Source: Amborella trichopoda
Taxonomy: Eukaryota > Streptophyta > Magnoliopsida > Amborellales > Amborellaceae
Direction: 5' to 3'
Assembly (NCBI RefSeq): GCF_000471905.2
Contig: NW_006497672.1
Location: 133,694 to 197,693, forward strand
Length of the DNA stretch: 64,000 nucleotides
This document shows positions 1 to 11,039 of this stretch, in pieces. Each line of letters begins with the position of its first letter. Position 1 is the first letter of the stretch. The notes under the pieces are model-generated. The model was not told the origin of the DNA and did not search any database. It saw only the letters and a list, made by a program, of their open reading frames with translations. The translations under genes and the position numbers were made by a program.

Positions 1-38
1 TTCAAACAGACCATCACCTATTTAAAAGCATCTTTTCT

Positions 39-40
<2 letters not shown>

Positions 41-75
<35 letters not shown>
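41..75. repeat. 35-nt poly(T) run
   Basis: An uninterrupted run of 35 T on the plus strand, which is poly(A) in the sense direction of element A. It lies just after the acidic gag-pol spacer of A. The sister copy B has no homopolymer at the matching place near 9545. It may be slippage growth of a short A run, the tail of an unseen retroposed insert, or an assembly artefact. The sequence does not decide between these. Confidence 0.9.
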
Positions 76-81
<6 letters not shown>

Positions 82-1250
82 GTTGCACTTTGTCTCCAAG
101 ATTTAACTCCTCGAGCTCGTCAGCTGTGGCTTGACCTCCTTCTTCCCACTCTTCTAGGGCCTCTCAAAACTCTTCATCATTGTTTTCAGAAGTCTTTTGA
201 TTAACCTCAAGTGCAGAGACCCATGATCCGGACATCACCGTCTCCGATAGAGGTCCAACGTGGATCATAATTTATGCACCTTTCCCAGATTGAGGAACAA
301 AAGGATCTTTCGTAAATATAGACTGCATTTTAGGATGAAGAAGTTCGACTTGGAGTTTACAGGGAATTTGAGATTCAATGATTATGGGACGAGAAGCATC
401 CTCGTAGGAATCATACAATGTTTGCCTTGTGCTGGTCAGTACTTCTTAGACTTGTACCATGTGGAAAGCTTCCTGAGAGTAGAAGATTTGCCCTCTTAAT
501 TCTCTCAGCCTCAGCTCCAAGTCGGGCTCAGGGAGCCACTGGGGTTTCTTTCGCTTCAAATTTTTTGTGCTTCTTTGTAAAAGATGGCTCTGCTTTGGTT
601 TTAGCTGCCAGGGCATCAGTAATTGTTAAGAATCTAGCTGCTTAGACCAGGGTCTTTTTCAACTGTTTTTGTTGCGTCTTATTTATGTTGATTCCTTCGA
701 ATCCTTTGTCAAGAGCTTCAAACTATGGACATTTCAAGGTTGTACCTGAAGTAGACAAAGAAGAAGAAAGATGAGAAGTAGAAGAAGAAGAGGGAGAAGG
801 GTCAGAAAGTGAGGGACTTTCAAGGTTGTTCCCCTCATTAGACCTATCTGGGCAGCCTTTTATGTCATCACCAGGGTTGGATGTGTTTAGGGGTTCTTTT
901 AAGTCTTTCCCTTGCTCAGACCATTTGGGGGTGCTTTTAACATTGTCATCTTCATTGCACGTGGTCTGAGGAGAAGATGAATCAGGGACGTCTTCTTGAT
1001 GCGATGGAGAAGGAAGAAGGATCGTGCTAGGGATAAAGTCCAACAAAGTTGGCAGTGGGGGAACGGGCCTGAGAAATTCTTGCTCAACTAGAGGTTGAGA
1101 CATCTTGTTTCTACGGCGAGCAGCCCATAGTGCCCGTCTCCTTCGGGTTTTTGAGCTGGTGCTTGATTCGTCTCACTGGGTTGTGAACAAACCTAGCTTG
1201 GTGGACTGCTTCTCGCCTTCAAGACTTGAGTCTGCATCACCCATGGTGGA
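76..1250 (-). pseudogene. Element A gag tail and acidic gag-pol spacer (fossil)
   Basis: The minus strand matches plus-strand positions about 8480-9560 of element B. A proline-rich block with EFLRPVPPLPTLLDFIP starts near 1090. It is followed by a two-unit acidic repeat with the words DDNVKS and GDDIKG, then a serine-rich stretch near 730-830. Further left is a Glu-rich spacer matching B's EEEL/EINLGD region, which normally precedes RT. I recognise no protease block between gag tail and spacer, as in B. The function of this tail is not known. It is recognised only by conservation among the copies here. The region is broken. Confidence 0.75.
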
Positions 1251-1323
1251 CTATTCATGCTGAGAAGTTGAGGGTTCAATAGTCTGAATCATTATTAGGA
1301 AGGTCTTGTGTTGGAGAATCCTC

Positions 1324-4300
1324 CTACACTATTGGAGTAGTGGGTTTGGGATCACTTACTGAGACATTGTAAATCTCCTGACAGTCTTGCATTTTCTTTG
1401 TGAATATATCATGGAAACTGGTGCATTCCCACAAGTAGTGTGTCCATATCTGGTGGTACGAGCACCAATGGCCCTCAATCCCCTGAGCAAGGCATCGAGG
1501 CTGCCTTGCTGGTTTTGGGGTGATTAGGCCTTCTTGAAGCATTATGACAAAGAAGCCAAGAAGGATATCAATGACCTCGTCTTCCTCTTTGACTGTTACT
1601 GCATGGGAGGCTTCTACTACCCCGAATGCCTTCGTTATGTCCTCAAGCTTTATCTGACCCTTCTGAATCAGAGCCTCGATAATGTCTTTTAGCGTGAAGT
1701 AGTTATCTGTGGGGTGATTGATCCTTCTATGGTAAGCGCAATAATTTGCTTGAGTATCGAGCCCAGCTTGCTCAGAAATCTTAGCTTCTAAAAGCTCGAT
1801 CATTTTCTGTTCTAATAATAATCGGAATAGTGCAGGGATCCATTTCTTCTCAAAGGCTACACGTTGTTCTTATGCCTGGTGAAATAATCATCTCAATTAA
1901 CATTTGCAAGTGGGGGTACTCGATTGTACGACTGTTGTTGCTTGCCTGTCTGAGGAGTTGTCTTTATTGTGCTCACCCGTTTGGAGAGGTCCAAAGTTTG
2001 GGAGGGAGCATTCTTAGGATCAGTGACCGCGATAGCTGCACTGATCACTCCTTTTTGTTTGTTTCCCCAGGTGTTAGTCCAAGAGCTGCCATTGCCCAAG
2101 TTGTTTCCTGAGCTTGCAGACAGTGCTCATGAGCCACCATGGTGGCATGATAAGCTTTCTAGGCGGACTGATTTGGAGATCAACTCTAACATGGAAGTCT
2201 AATTAGAGGCTTCGACATGTAGAGTGATCTCAGGTCACATATACCACATGCATGTTTGGACTGCTTCCTTCTCAGGCATGGGATTAGGATGGCAAGCAGC
2301 CAAATTTCTCCAGCTTGAGATGAACTGGCCCACGGGCTTATTGGGATCTTGAGTCAGGGTGAGAAGTTCAATGATTTGAACCTCTCTATTGACCTCATAG
2401 AAATACTGGTGGAATAGTTTCTCCATTTCCTCCTAAGTATGCACCAAGTTCGGGGGAAGTTCATCATACCAATGAAAGGCTGAGCCGTCAAGGGTTTCAA
2501 CAAACTGACGGAGAAGGAGTCTCCCATCAACCACTGTTTCTCGACATGTTTCTTGGAAGTGGGCGATATGCTGGTTCGGGGACGTGGTTTCTTTGAATAA
2601 GGGAAACTTCCCTTTCTTGTAGTCTGAAGGAAATGGGACCTGGTTAATGTGTGAAGGGTACGACCTTTGATAAGGCATTGCACACTGTATCCCCGGAATT
2701 TCCCTGTTCTTTAAGCTAAGGGTCACCATATTATTTATGTCTGCCTGTGAGACTAGGTGAGGGACAGAGTTGTCCTGTGAGGAAGAGGGAAGGGGCTGCC
2801 TTGGAGGTACACCATTTGAGTGGTGGGAATTGACCTCATGGTTAGCTGATTGTTGTGGGGCGTCTATACGATCAATCTTCTCCATCATTGGGCGCACCAT
2901 ATCTTCAAACTTGCTCATGTGGTCTTTCTGCGAGTCAGGTTCGTCTATAACCATCACGCTGACTGTTTCTCTTGGGAGGTCAGCCTTAATTGCAATTGAG
3001 GGCTTACAAACTTAACAGGTCACACACGGCAGATCGATCAGCATGGAGTTAGCATGCCTTGACTGTACTCGACTCTTGAATGTCGATCATGTGAGGACCG
3101 ATTCTCGACGGTCTTGAGACCGTGGCTGCTGAGTGGCGGGGTCATATTCTACAACATTTACCACAACACAGGGCTCATGAAGCTCTTCTTCAGGCTTTGT
3201 CATTTGAAGAGGGTAGAAGGGATTCAGGTGAAGAGGGTCATCAAAGGTGGTTGCCTCGACCACCTTAGTCACTTCCTTGGTGAGGATTTGCAGACCCCTA
3301 TCACATTTAGCTTTGAGGTTTTGATGTACCTCACTCAAAAACTTTGATCGACACTGCAGCTGGTCAGCTTTTCTTACACAGGTGAGGGATGCCTCCATCA
3401 GGTGCAGCAAAGGATAAGGGCCTGGGACTGGAGTCATCTTGGGTCGGGGAGGATGAAGGACTCGATCTTCCATCAGGTATTTTCCGAAGACATGACCGAA
3501 ATGACGGGGCTGGTTCAGGATGGTACTCTTGGGGAAGGTCTTCGAGTACCAAGGTTGGAGGTGCTTGGTCAAAGAAGAGGGAGCTGGCAAAAGTAGGGTT
3601 GATTTGTGAGGATGCCTGAGTTGAGGGAGAGGAGCTATCTGTGACAGCGACGCATGTGCTCCTCACGAAGAAGGCTCACAGGTGACTTGGGGGTTAGCAC
3701 GAGCTCCCGCAAGTGGTCCGACCTTATGTGATCGAGAACTGTGAGCAAGTGTCTGTAAGATAACAGGTGGAGGCCTGCCCCTTATAGGGTGAGCTAATGC
3801 GTGTTGGGCAGGAGGACAATGAGGTTGTCTTTCGTGTACTCGAGTTAGCAAAATGATGGCGCTGCCCCGAGCAGTGGGATGCATATGAACACCGTGTGCA
3901 GGATCTGGCCTTGGGAGGTCAGATCCTGAATGTTGACTTGAGGTGACATAAATGTTGCCTCGAGGTATGACTTGAGTGGGTGACCCACACACCATATGAT
4001 GTGTGCGAGGGGTGGAGGCCGTAGGGTCTCTGCCTCGATGTATTGAACCTCTAGGGATAGAGACCCATGGTGGTGCAGGAATGTTGGGGGTAGCCTTGCG
4101 ATGACCCATAGAGACAATGACAACTTGTTTGCCTTTTAAAGAGAGGGATTGGGCAGCCTTCCGGCGTACCTCGGCAATACGACCGACAAGTGACTTGCTG
4201 GTGGCAGGGTGCATGTAGTGTACGGCAATAGATGTGATGCCGATGAAAGATGCCTTGGTGGAGGTTCCACTAGAGCTGGGAGATGGGGAGTTAGGGACTT

Positions 4301-4514
4301 TTAGGTCCCTACTCATGAAAATCTAGGTTAAGACCTGGGAACTAGACCCGGGGTCTTTGGTCAAAAGAAGGGTTGGGAATGAAGTTGGAGGAACTTGTTC
4401 CCTAGGGACACTTGCAAATGCGGGGATAAGAAAATCCTCGATCCGAATGAATGGGTTATAGAACCAAGCAGCCATAAGTGCATACACTGAAAATAAAAGG
4501 AGAAACTTAGTCAA
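1324..4514 (-). pseudogene. gag: Element A gag (fossil)
   Basis: Gag forms the particle that packages the element's RNA. Reading leftwards from the PBS, a short conserved block with NPFIRIEDFLIPAF lies at 4323-4514. A basic, Ser/Pro-rich N-terminal region follows at 3663-4316. The Retrotrans_gag core lies at about 2235-2700 and shows ETLDGSAFHWYDELPPN, then MEKLFHQYFYEV and ELLTLTQDPNKPV. The C-terminal part at 1324-1803 has two zinc-knuckle-like patterns of the C-x2-H..H..C kind around YCAYHRRINHPT and WCSYHQIWTHYLWEC. This order is typical of plant Tat-group Gag. The region is clearly related to the gag of B and E and carries several disruptions. Confidence 0.85.
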
Positions 4515-4544
4515 ACAAGTATGATCTGACTAAGGGGTAGTAAG

Positions 4545-4562
4545 TCCATAGTGGAGTTGCCA
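4545..4562 (-). other. Element A primer-binding site
   Basis: On the minus strand this 18-mer starts TGGCAACTCCACTATGGA, three bases inside the LTR end. The same site recurs in C, D, E and G with the consensus TGGCGACTCCACTGGGGA. Its complement ends in GGAGTCGCCA and matches what I recall of plant tRNA-Arg 3' ends, so the primer is probably tRNA-Arg. Confidence 0.8.
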
Positions 4563-5219
4563 AGCTGGTTAGGTGCCACAATCACGCCCTCCAGATCTGG
4601 ATGATCGGGCGACACACATCTCGAGTTTTAAGGAGACCTGGGACTTTGAGATCACTTTCTCGGGAACCTCATTCGAGAACAAGGGTAGCTAGACGAACAT
4701 ATGAGAGAGGAATTTAAGGTCGGTTAGGGACTTACTCGGGCTGGCACTGTGATGCCCTCTTAGATCACGAAGAGAGACCCCAGTCATAAAACTTGTTTAG
4801 AATCGCCTTCCTTGGCTTGTATTCTCCTATTTTCTACAATCACACACAAATGGAAAATGTTATAAGACAGGTGGGTCAATAGACCTCACCTTGCCTTTTT
4901 GAGGAACGCACACGGACATCACATTCAAGAAGAGGAAAAGAAGAATGAGAGAAGAAGGATGGGGGAGAGAAGAATTTGACTAGACAGGGAGATCAACACA
5001 ATGACTAAACCGGTAAGTAATTGACCTGACGTGGCTGTAAAATGGGGTCGATAACTCAAACCGATTCAACAGAACTACACAATGGAACTAATACCGACTA
5101 GTTAGACCCGGTGGCTAGTCTATCATGGCAATAAAGCGAGCACAATAACTCCTGACTGGTGCAACAACATTATGACTAAACGACAAGACTACCATGGAGT
5201 GATAATCTTGACCCTTCTT

Positions 5220-6230
5220 AATCAAACAAAAGAGTGAGAGAAAGAAAAAGAAAAATAGATCAGAAAAGGGCTGAAGAGAAGAAGGGGAAGGTAATAGAAA
5301 GAATGGGAGAAAGAAGGGAGAAGAAGAGAATAGAAAGGAGGAGAAGAGTGTGAGAGAGGGTAGAGGGAAGGAGCAAAGATAGACACAGATAGTAATGGGA
5401 GGAGGAGGAAGAAAGTTTAGTAGTTGATGACATGAAGAGTGAAGAGAGAGAAAGAAAGAGACACAGGCAGTGTTAAGCCTTCGCCGGCTGTGGCGAGAGA
5501 AGAGGCATGAGCAGAAACAGGCGGTACTAAGCCTTCACCGACTGTGTTAGATAAAGAAGAGAGAGGACATAGACGGCGTTAAGCCTTCGCTGGCTGTGTA
5601 AGAAGAAGAAGAGAGAGAGGACATATGCAGCACTAGACCTCATCGATTGAGTCCAAATAAGAAGAGAGAGGGGACACAAGCAGCGCTAGACCTTCTTTAC
5701 TGTGTTGGAAGGAGAAGATAGAGAGGACAATGATGACAATAAACCTCTGCCGGCTGTGTCAGAAGGAGAAGGGAGGGAAGACAAAAATTTTAACAGAGGC
5801 CCGCCATGGACGAACAAAGAGAAGAAACAAAAGTATGAGAAGAAAGACATGATGGACTAGAGGAGAAGAAAGAGAGAGCAAGAGAGATAAAGATGAGAAG
5901 AGAGGAGGGAGAAAGAGAGATAGAGATGAGAAAGGAAGAGAAAGGGATATAGATGAGAAAAGAGGAGAGAAAAAGAGAGATAGAGATGAGTAAAGAGGAG
6001 AAAGAAAGAGAAATAGAGATGGGAAAAGAGGAGAGAGAAAGCGAGATAGAGATGAGAAAAGAGGAGAATGAAAGAGAGTTATAGATCAAAAAAGTTGAGC
6101 GAGAAAGAGAGATAGAGATGAGAAAAGAGGAGAAAGAAAGAGAGATGTGAAAAGAGGAAGAAATGATGAGAGAGAAAAGTGAAGGAAGACAGAGATGAGA
6201 GAAAAGAGGAGAGAGAAAATTACCGTATCA
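5220..6230 (-). repeat. Purine/pyrimidine-asymmetric tract in LTR A
   Basis: About 1 kb in which the plus strand is nearly all A and G (GAGAGA, AAGAAG and GAGGAGAA words), so the LTR sense strand is pyrimidine-rich. Parts form a degenerate repeat of GATAGAGATGAGAAAAGAGG at about 5885-6140. The same position in LTRs B and E is (CTCTTT)-rich. Low-complexity open frames across it are composition artefacts, not genes. Confidence 0.85.
5455..5790 (-). repeat. Tandem array in LTR A, unit near 60 bp
   Basis: About five to six imperfect units on the plus strand, each holding AAGCCTTCGCCGGCTGTG or a close variant followed by a GA-rich spacer with GAGAGGACA. Units differ in length by several bases. 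The array occupies the same LTR position as those at 19190-19780 (B) and 34640-35220 (E), downstream of the TATA box, so it should lie in the transcribed leader or trailer. Confidence 0.8.
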
Positions 6231-6364
6231 AAGGATACCAACCATTTTCATCTCTCTCCTCTCTATCTCTCTCCAAGATGCACTCATGAGCTCAAGCAAT
6301 AAGTGAAATTTTATTGAATGAATAAAAGTTGAACCGAAGGTCTTTTTACAATGAACCTTTGCAT

Positions 6365-6373
6365 GTTTATATA
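6365..6373 (-). promoter_or_regulatory. TATA box of LTR A
   Basis: On the minus strand TATATAAAC occurs at the same place as TATATAAAC in LTRs B and E. It is preceded at 6383-6396 by the conserved word CCACCCATGTTTGG. It is probably the Pol II promoter of the element, with transcription running leftwards. Confidence 0.7.
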
Positions 6374-7616
6374 AAATTTGGACCAAACATGGGTGGATAC
6401 CCAAAAACTACCTAGAATTGAAGATAATTACAATTTAATTGAATTAAATAAATTCTAAAAATGGGTGCAAAAGGATTGTTTTGTCCCTGCCTAACAATGT
6501 ATGGAATTCCATAACAGTCCCTACGGCTGCCCGAGAACTTGCGTGATCTTCCATGACTGATCCAGGGTTACTCTAATGCCTGTTTGATCGAAAAATAATT
6601 GTTTTCTTATAGGGCTCGGCATGAAGATCGATTTGATACCAATTTCGAGCCGTGAATTATGTTTTTGAGCCATGATCATGAGACTTGAATTTAAGATGAA
6701 TCTTGAAAACTTTGGATCCTTAGTACACTCATTCCTTGATGTTTTTCTTCTATTTCATCGTTGAATCATACTGAGCATGCCATCAGGATCACGTTCCAAC
6801 AAACACAGCTCGATTTTGTGTCCGGATGAAGATTTTATCGCCTTGAGTTTTTTACCAGAATCTTATAATATGATGGCCAGAATTTACAGCAACTTCGACA
6901 CCTCCGTGTCTGAAATCCAGCTGTTCATCATACGCGACATTTGCACCAGCGATATCCTTGGTACTTATGCACATAATGCAATTAGTTTCGTGTCGATCGA
7001 GTAAGCGAGCGTCGTGATTTGGTTGCCGGAGTGAGGCATGCTGCTGTTTAATTTTCTGCAACTTTCTTTACTGATCAGCATTTTCTGTCTAGTTTTTTTC
7101 CTTTCTCGGGCATCGTCACAGGCATACCACATATCAAAATTCTTATTTCAACAACATGAACATGCTCACAAAATTTGAGCACAATCCGACTTGGAACGAG
7201 TGAGATATGGGCCTTAAACATCATTGCCTGTGACTGTGAAAATAGCCACCCTTAATGGTATTTTGGTACAAGGTGGCCACACGAGAATAGTGTGTGCCCT
7301 ACCCATTTTCGATATTTTACCCATAACTTTATCTCAGAGTGCCCAATTAAGCCGAAACTTGACCCATAGGGGTTTGGACCGTGCCAGATCCAATTGCGGT
7401 GCTGCCATAACAATTTAACGCACCAAAAATATAGCTCTAGTTATGGGGTACGTTTCAGGGTGCTAGAGTCCAATTTTTCCGAAATTCATGATAAAACTTG
7501 ACAAGTGACCTTTTGGAATGCTGATGAAGATCTTGACCACTGTTTGTAGGCTTTATTGACATGCTTCCTCTTTATTCCGCATCAAGGACCAATATGCTGA
7601 AAAATGCATTCACACA

Positions 7617-9110
7617 CCTGGGGCAACCAATCAAAAGGAGTAATTAGCGTAGCCGTCACTGTCAGCGATTCAAATAAGGCTTCCTCCCAAACTTTGGACC
7701 TCTCCAAAGGGATAAACACAGCGAAAGCACCTCCGACAGGCAAGCAACAACAGTCATACAATCGAGTACCCCCTCCTGTGAACCTTAATCGAGATGATTA
7801 TTGTACTAGGCATAGGAATAAAGTCTACCCCTTTGAGAAGGAATGGCCCTTGTGCTACTCCGATTATTGCTCAAACAGAACATGATCGAGCTCCTAGAGA
7901 CTAAGTTCCCTAATCAAGCTGGACTCGATGCTCAGGCGAATTACTATGCTTAACTTGCTAAAAGATATTATCGAAGCCCTAATCCAGAAGGCTCAGATAA
8001 AATTTGAAGAGCTAAAGAAGGCATTCGAGGCAACGGAAGCCTGCCACGCAGTAACAGTCCAAGAGGAAGACAAAGCACCTAGTCTCCTTCGCACTTTTTT
8101 CACTATAATGCTTCAAGAAGGCCTCATCACACCAAAATCGACAAGGCTGCCCCGACACCTTGCTCAGGGGACTGAGGACCATTGATGCTCATACCATCAA
8201 TTATGGGTCATGACCTGTGTGAATGCTCCTGTTTCCATGATATAATCACAAAGAAAATATAGGAATGTCAAGAGTCTTACAATGTTTCATTAGGTGATCC
8301 CCAAAATAATGCTTCACCAGTATAAGAGGGCCTCCCAACTCTAGAATTGGGTAATAATGGCTTAGATCTTGCTAAGCACTCGACTTCTTAGCCATGGATA
8401 GTCCACCATGGATAGAGCAGACTCAAGTCATTAAGGCGAGAAGCAGTTCGTCAAGCTAGGGTTGCTCATAAGCCCAAGGAGATGAATCAACCACTACCAA
8501 TGAAAACGAGGAGAAGACAGGCACCAAGGGCTGCTCGTCAGAGGAATAAGATGGCTCAACTACCTGTAGAGCAGGAATTTCTCAAGCATATTCCCCCATT
8601 GCCAACTTTACTAGACTTCATCCCTGACACGATCCTTCCTCATTTCCTATCCCATCAAGAGTATGTCCCCGAGTCATCTTCTCCTCATAATACGTTCAAT
8701 GAGGGTGATGATGTTAAAAGTAATCCCAAATGGTCTAAGCAAGGGGAAGACCTAAAGGATTCCCAGCACAAGTCAAACTCTGGTGGTGACGTAAAAAGCT
8801 GCCTAAAGTGGTCCGATGAGGGGAATGACCTTAAAAGTCCCTCACTTTCTGACCCTCCTCGTTCTTCTTCTTCTGTTTCTGAACCTTCTTCTTTTATGTC
8901 TCCTGTAGGTACCACCTCAAAATGTTTAGAAGGAACCAACATAAGTAGGACACACAGGAGGCAGTTAAAAACGATACTGGCCAGGCAACAGGATTCTGAT
9001 AGTTGCTGATGCCTTGACAGCTCAAGCTAAGACACCATCATCTTCCTCCACTAAGAAGCACAAGAAGTCAAAGCCAAAGAAACCCTAGTGGCCTCCTGAG
9101 CCCGATTTTG
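7617..9110 (+). pseudogene. gag: Element B gag, C-terminal part and tail (fossil)
   Basis: The region begins within gag where A has inserted. A block with GVISVAVTVSDSNKASSQTL (near 7640) precedes the zinc-knuckle area (around 7925-8190) with DIIEALIQKAQIKFEELKKA. The tail at 8482-9009 has PVEQEFLKHIPPLPTLLDF and two acidic units beginning GDDVKSNPKWS and GGDVKSCLKWS, spaced about 26 residues. A basic stretch with KKHKKSKPKKP follows near 9050. The organisation equals that of A and E. It is broken. Confidence 0.8.
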
Positions 9111-9309
9111 AGTAAAGACTCAGAGAATCAAGAGGGCAGAGCTTCTATTCTCATGAAGCTTGTCACATGGTAGAAGTCTACGAAGTATCAGCTGGCACAG
9201 GGCAAACGCTCTTGGCAGCCATGCAAGGACTAAGAAATTCATATGAGGGTGCTCCTAGTCCCACATCGCTGAATCTCAATTTCTCTGTAACTTTCAAGTC
9301 AAACTCCTG

Positions 9310-9590
9310 CAGCCTGATATGCAATTCATGTTTGAAGATGATCCTTTTGTTCTTCAATACGAGAAAGGTGCAAAAGTCATGACCTACCCTGGAGCGCTAT
9401 TGGAGGTGGAGATGTCAGGATCATGGGTCTCCGCACTTGAGGTTAATGAAAAGACCTCGAAAGACAATGAGGAAGAGTTACAAGAGGCCCCAGAAGAATG
9501 GGAAGAAGGCGGTCAAGCCACAACAGATGAACTTGAGGAGATAAATCTTGGGGATGAGACTGATTTAGAGCCACTTTCATCTCGAAGAAT
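9310..9590 (+). pseudogene. Element B acidic gag-pol spacer (fossil)
   Basis: A Glu/Asp-rich segment reads SGSWVSALEVNEKTS, then EEELQEAPEEWEEGG and ELEEINLGDET. The equivalent in F lies near 46990-47150. It links the gag tail to RT, and no aspartic protease motif is recognised before it in this copy. Its role is unknown. It may be a linker or the pro-RT boundary. Confidence 0.65.
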
Positions 9591-10430
9591 ATGTCTCCAG
9601 AAGACAAAGAAAATTGTAGTACTTTCTTTCCAGCAACCCGAGATGTCTTTACTTGGCATTATGATGAGATGTCTGGTTTAGACCCTCAAGTGGCCGTTCA
9701 CCGCCTTGGCATCGATCTGACTGTCAAATCTATTAAAAAGAAATCAAAGAGGTTTAGGCCTGACCTCGAAATGCAGATAGATGCCAAGGTGACCAAACAT
9801 TGACAAGCAAGCTTCATTCGCAAAGTCAAGTACCCAAAATGGCTAGCGAATGTTGTTTTAGCCAAGAAGAAGAATGACCAAATCAGGGTTTGCATTGACT
9901 TCTACGACCTAAATATCACCTGTCTCAAGGATGACATCCCGTTGTCATTCACCGAGATGCTCATCGATTATACAACTCACTGCCAAATCTTTTCCTTCAT
10001 GGATGGATACTCCGGGTATAATCAGATAGGGATGGCGCTCGAAGATGAGGAAGCCACCATGGTCTTCTCCTACACAATGATGCCTTTTGGATTGAAGAAT
10101 TCTGGTCCCACCTATCAGAGAGCGATGACGCCCATCTTCAAGGATATGATGGACAAGTAGGTCAAATGTTATGTAGATGACTTGGTGGTAAAATCTGAAA
10201 AGAAAGATTCTCATATGAGAGACCTTGAAATGGTGTTCGAGTGATTATGCCTGCATCAGCTCAAAATGAACCTACTGAAGTGCACTTTTGACATGCGTTC
10301 AAGAAAGTTCTTGGGGTTCATTGTTAGACACCGAGGGTTGGAATTGAGCCAGTCAAGATCAAGGTAATCCAAGAAATGCCATCACCAACTACACTATAAG
10401 AACTATGCTCTCTTCAAGGGCAGCTAACGT
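9590..10430 (+). pseudogene. pol: Element B reverse transcriptase (fossil)
   Basis: RT copies element RNA into DNA in the virus-like particle. Recognisable blocks in order are TRDVFTWHYDEMSGLDPQVA, HRLGIDLTVKSIKKKSKRFR, an IRVCIDF block, FSFMDGYSGYNQI, MPFGLKNSGPTYQRAMTPIF and YVDDLVVKS, which holds the YxDD catalytic motif. These are diagnostic of the Ty3/gypsy non-chromovirus (Tat/Athila) branch. The thumb region follows with LKCTF and the GFIVR-like block. The region is broken in several places. Confidence 0.9.
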
Positions 10431-10499
10431 ACATCTGCAAGTTCATCTCAAACCTCTCAGGTCGTTGTAAACCCTTTACACACCTGTTAAAGAAGATAC

Positions 10500-10970
10500 A
10501 CCATTTATCTGGGATGAAGCATGTAGACAGCCCTTGATGACATCAAACATTATTTACTCAATCCCCTAGCACTCTCTACACCGACATTGGGAAGACCTCT
10601 CATCTTGTACGTGACTGCTCTAGACGACTCACTTGGGGAATTGTTGGTGCAAAATAATGATGAAGGTAAAGAGACCACACCGTACTATCTTAGCTGCAGG
10701 ATGCAAGGGGTTGAAAATAATTATCCCCCTATAGAAAAGATGTGCTTGGCCCTAATCTTCGCAGTAAAAACCTCTGCCACTACTCGTTCGGTCATGAAGT
10801 GAAACATATATCAAAAGCAGATCCTGTAAATTTTCTCATGACACTCTCATGCCTGTTAAGACATCTTGCCAAGTGGGCATTATTGCTAATTGAATTTGAC
10901 ATCACATATGTCCCACAAAAGGCCATCAAAGGCCAAGCCTTGGCTGATTTTATTGCAGCACACCCCATAC
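10500..10970 (+). pseudogene. pol: Element B RNase H, RT-linked (fossil)
   Basis: This is the RT-linked RNase H of the Ty3 type, which removes RNA from the RNA/DNA hybrid. Blocks GRPLILYVTALDDSLGELLV, YYLSCRMQGVENNYPPIEKM and CLALIF match the usual order. The following tether region with LLIEFDITYVPQKAIKGQAL and ADFIAAHP leads into the second RNase H. It is a fossil with disruptions. Confidence 0.85.
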
Positions 10971-10971
10971 C

Positions 10972-11013
10972 AGTAGAATCTCTGTTATCAAGAGTAGAAT
11001 CTCTGTTATCAAG
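10972..11013 (+). repeat. 21-bp tandem duplication, two copies
   Basis: The word AGTAGAATCTCTGTTATCAAG occurs twice without a gap. It lies in the linker between the two RNase H domains, where F has only one copy of the matching ESPLSSDLPDEEVF stretch. Being 21 bp it adds seven residues (a VESLLSR-type unit). Confidence 0.85.
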
Positions 11014-11039
11014 TGACCTCCTTGATGAAGAAGTATTTT

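Larger units (their letters stand above)
1..7616 (-). mobile_element. Element A: Ty3/gypsy Tat-type LTR retrotransposon, partial
   Basis: Minus-strand copy whose 5' LTR lies at its right end, followed leftwards by the PBS, gag and the gag-pol spacer. RT, integrase and the 3' LTR lie beyond the left edge. The right edge is a clean LTR terminus (TGTGTGAATGC on the minus strand, against TGTTTGAACGC in sister copies). It abuts plus-strand gag sequence of element B, so A inserted into B in the opposite direction. Gag is close to that of B and E. The copy is broken with many disruptions and is a fossil. It is the youngest layer of the nest, because nothing else is inserted in the part seen. Confidence 0.9.
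4566..7616 (-). repeat. Element A 5' LTR (about 3.05 kb)
   Basis: The minus-strand LTR starts at 7616 with TGTGTGAATGCATTTTTCAG and ends near 4566 in CACCTAACCA next to the PBS. U3 (about 6400-7616) holds blocks shared with B, E, C and F, such as CACACTATTCTCGTGTGG. A TATA box lies at 6365-6373. Downstream of it comes a 1-kb purine-asymmetric tract and then a tandem array with the word CCGGCGAAGGCTTAAC. The last 0.6 kb down to 4566 has no recognised internal feature beyond its match to other LTR ends. Its partner LTR lies off the window to the left. Confidence 0.85.

Noticed and set aside
1-8. TTCAAACA at the window start as an LTR terminus of A
   Set aside because: The word equals the complement of the LTR start, but the expected CTGAAAAATG neighbour is missing and the position is inside A's pol-proximal sequence.
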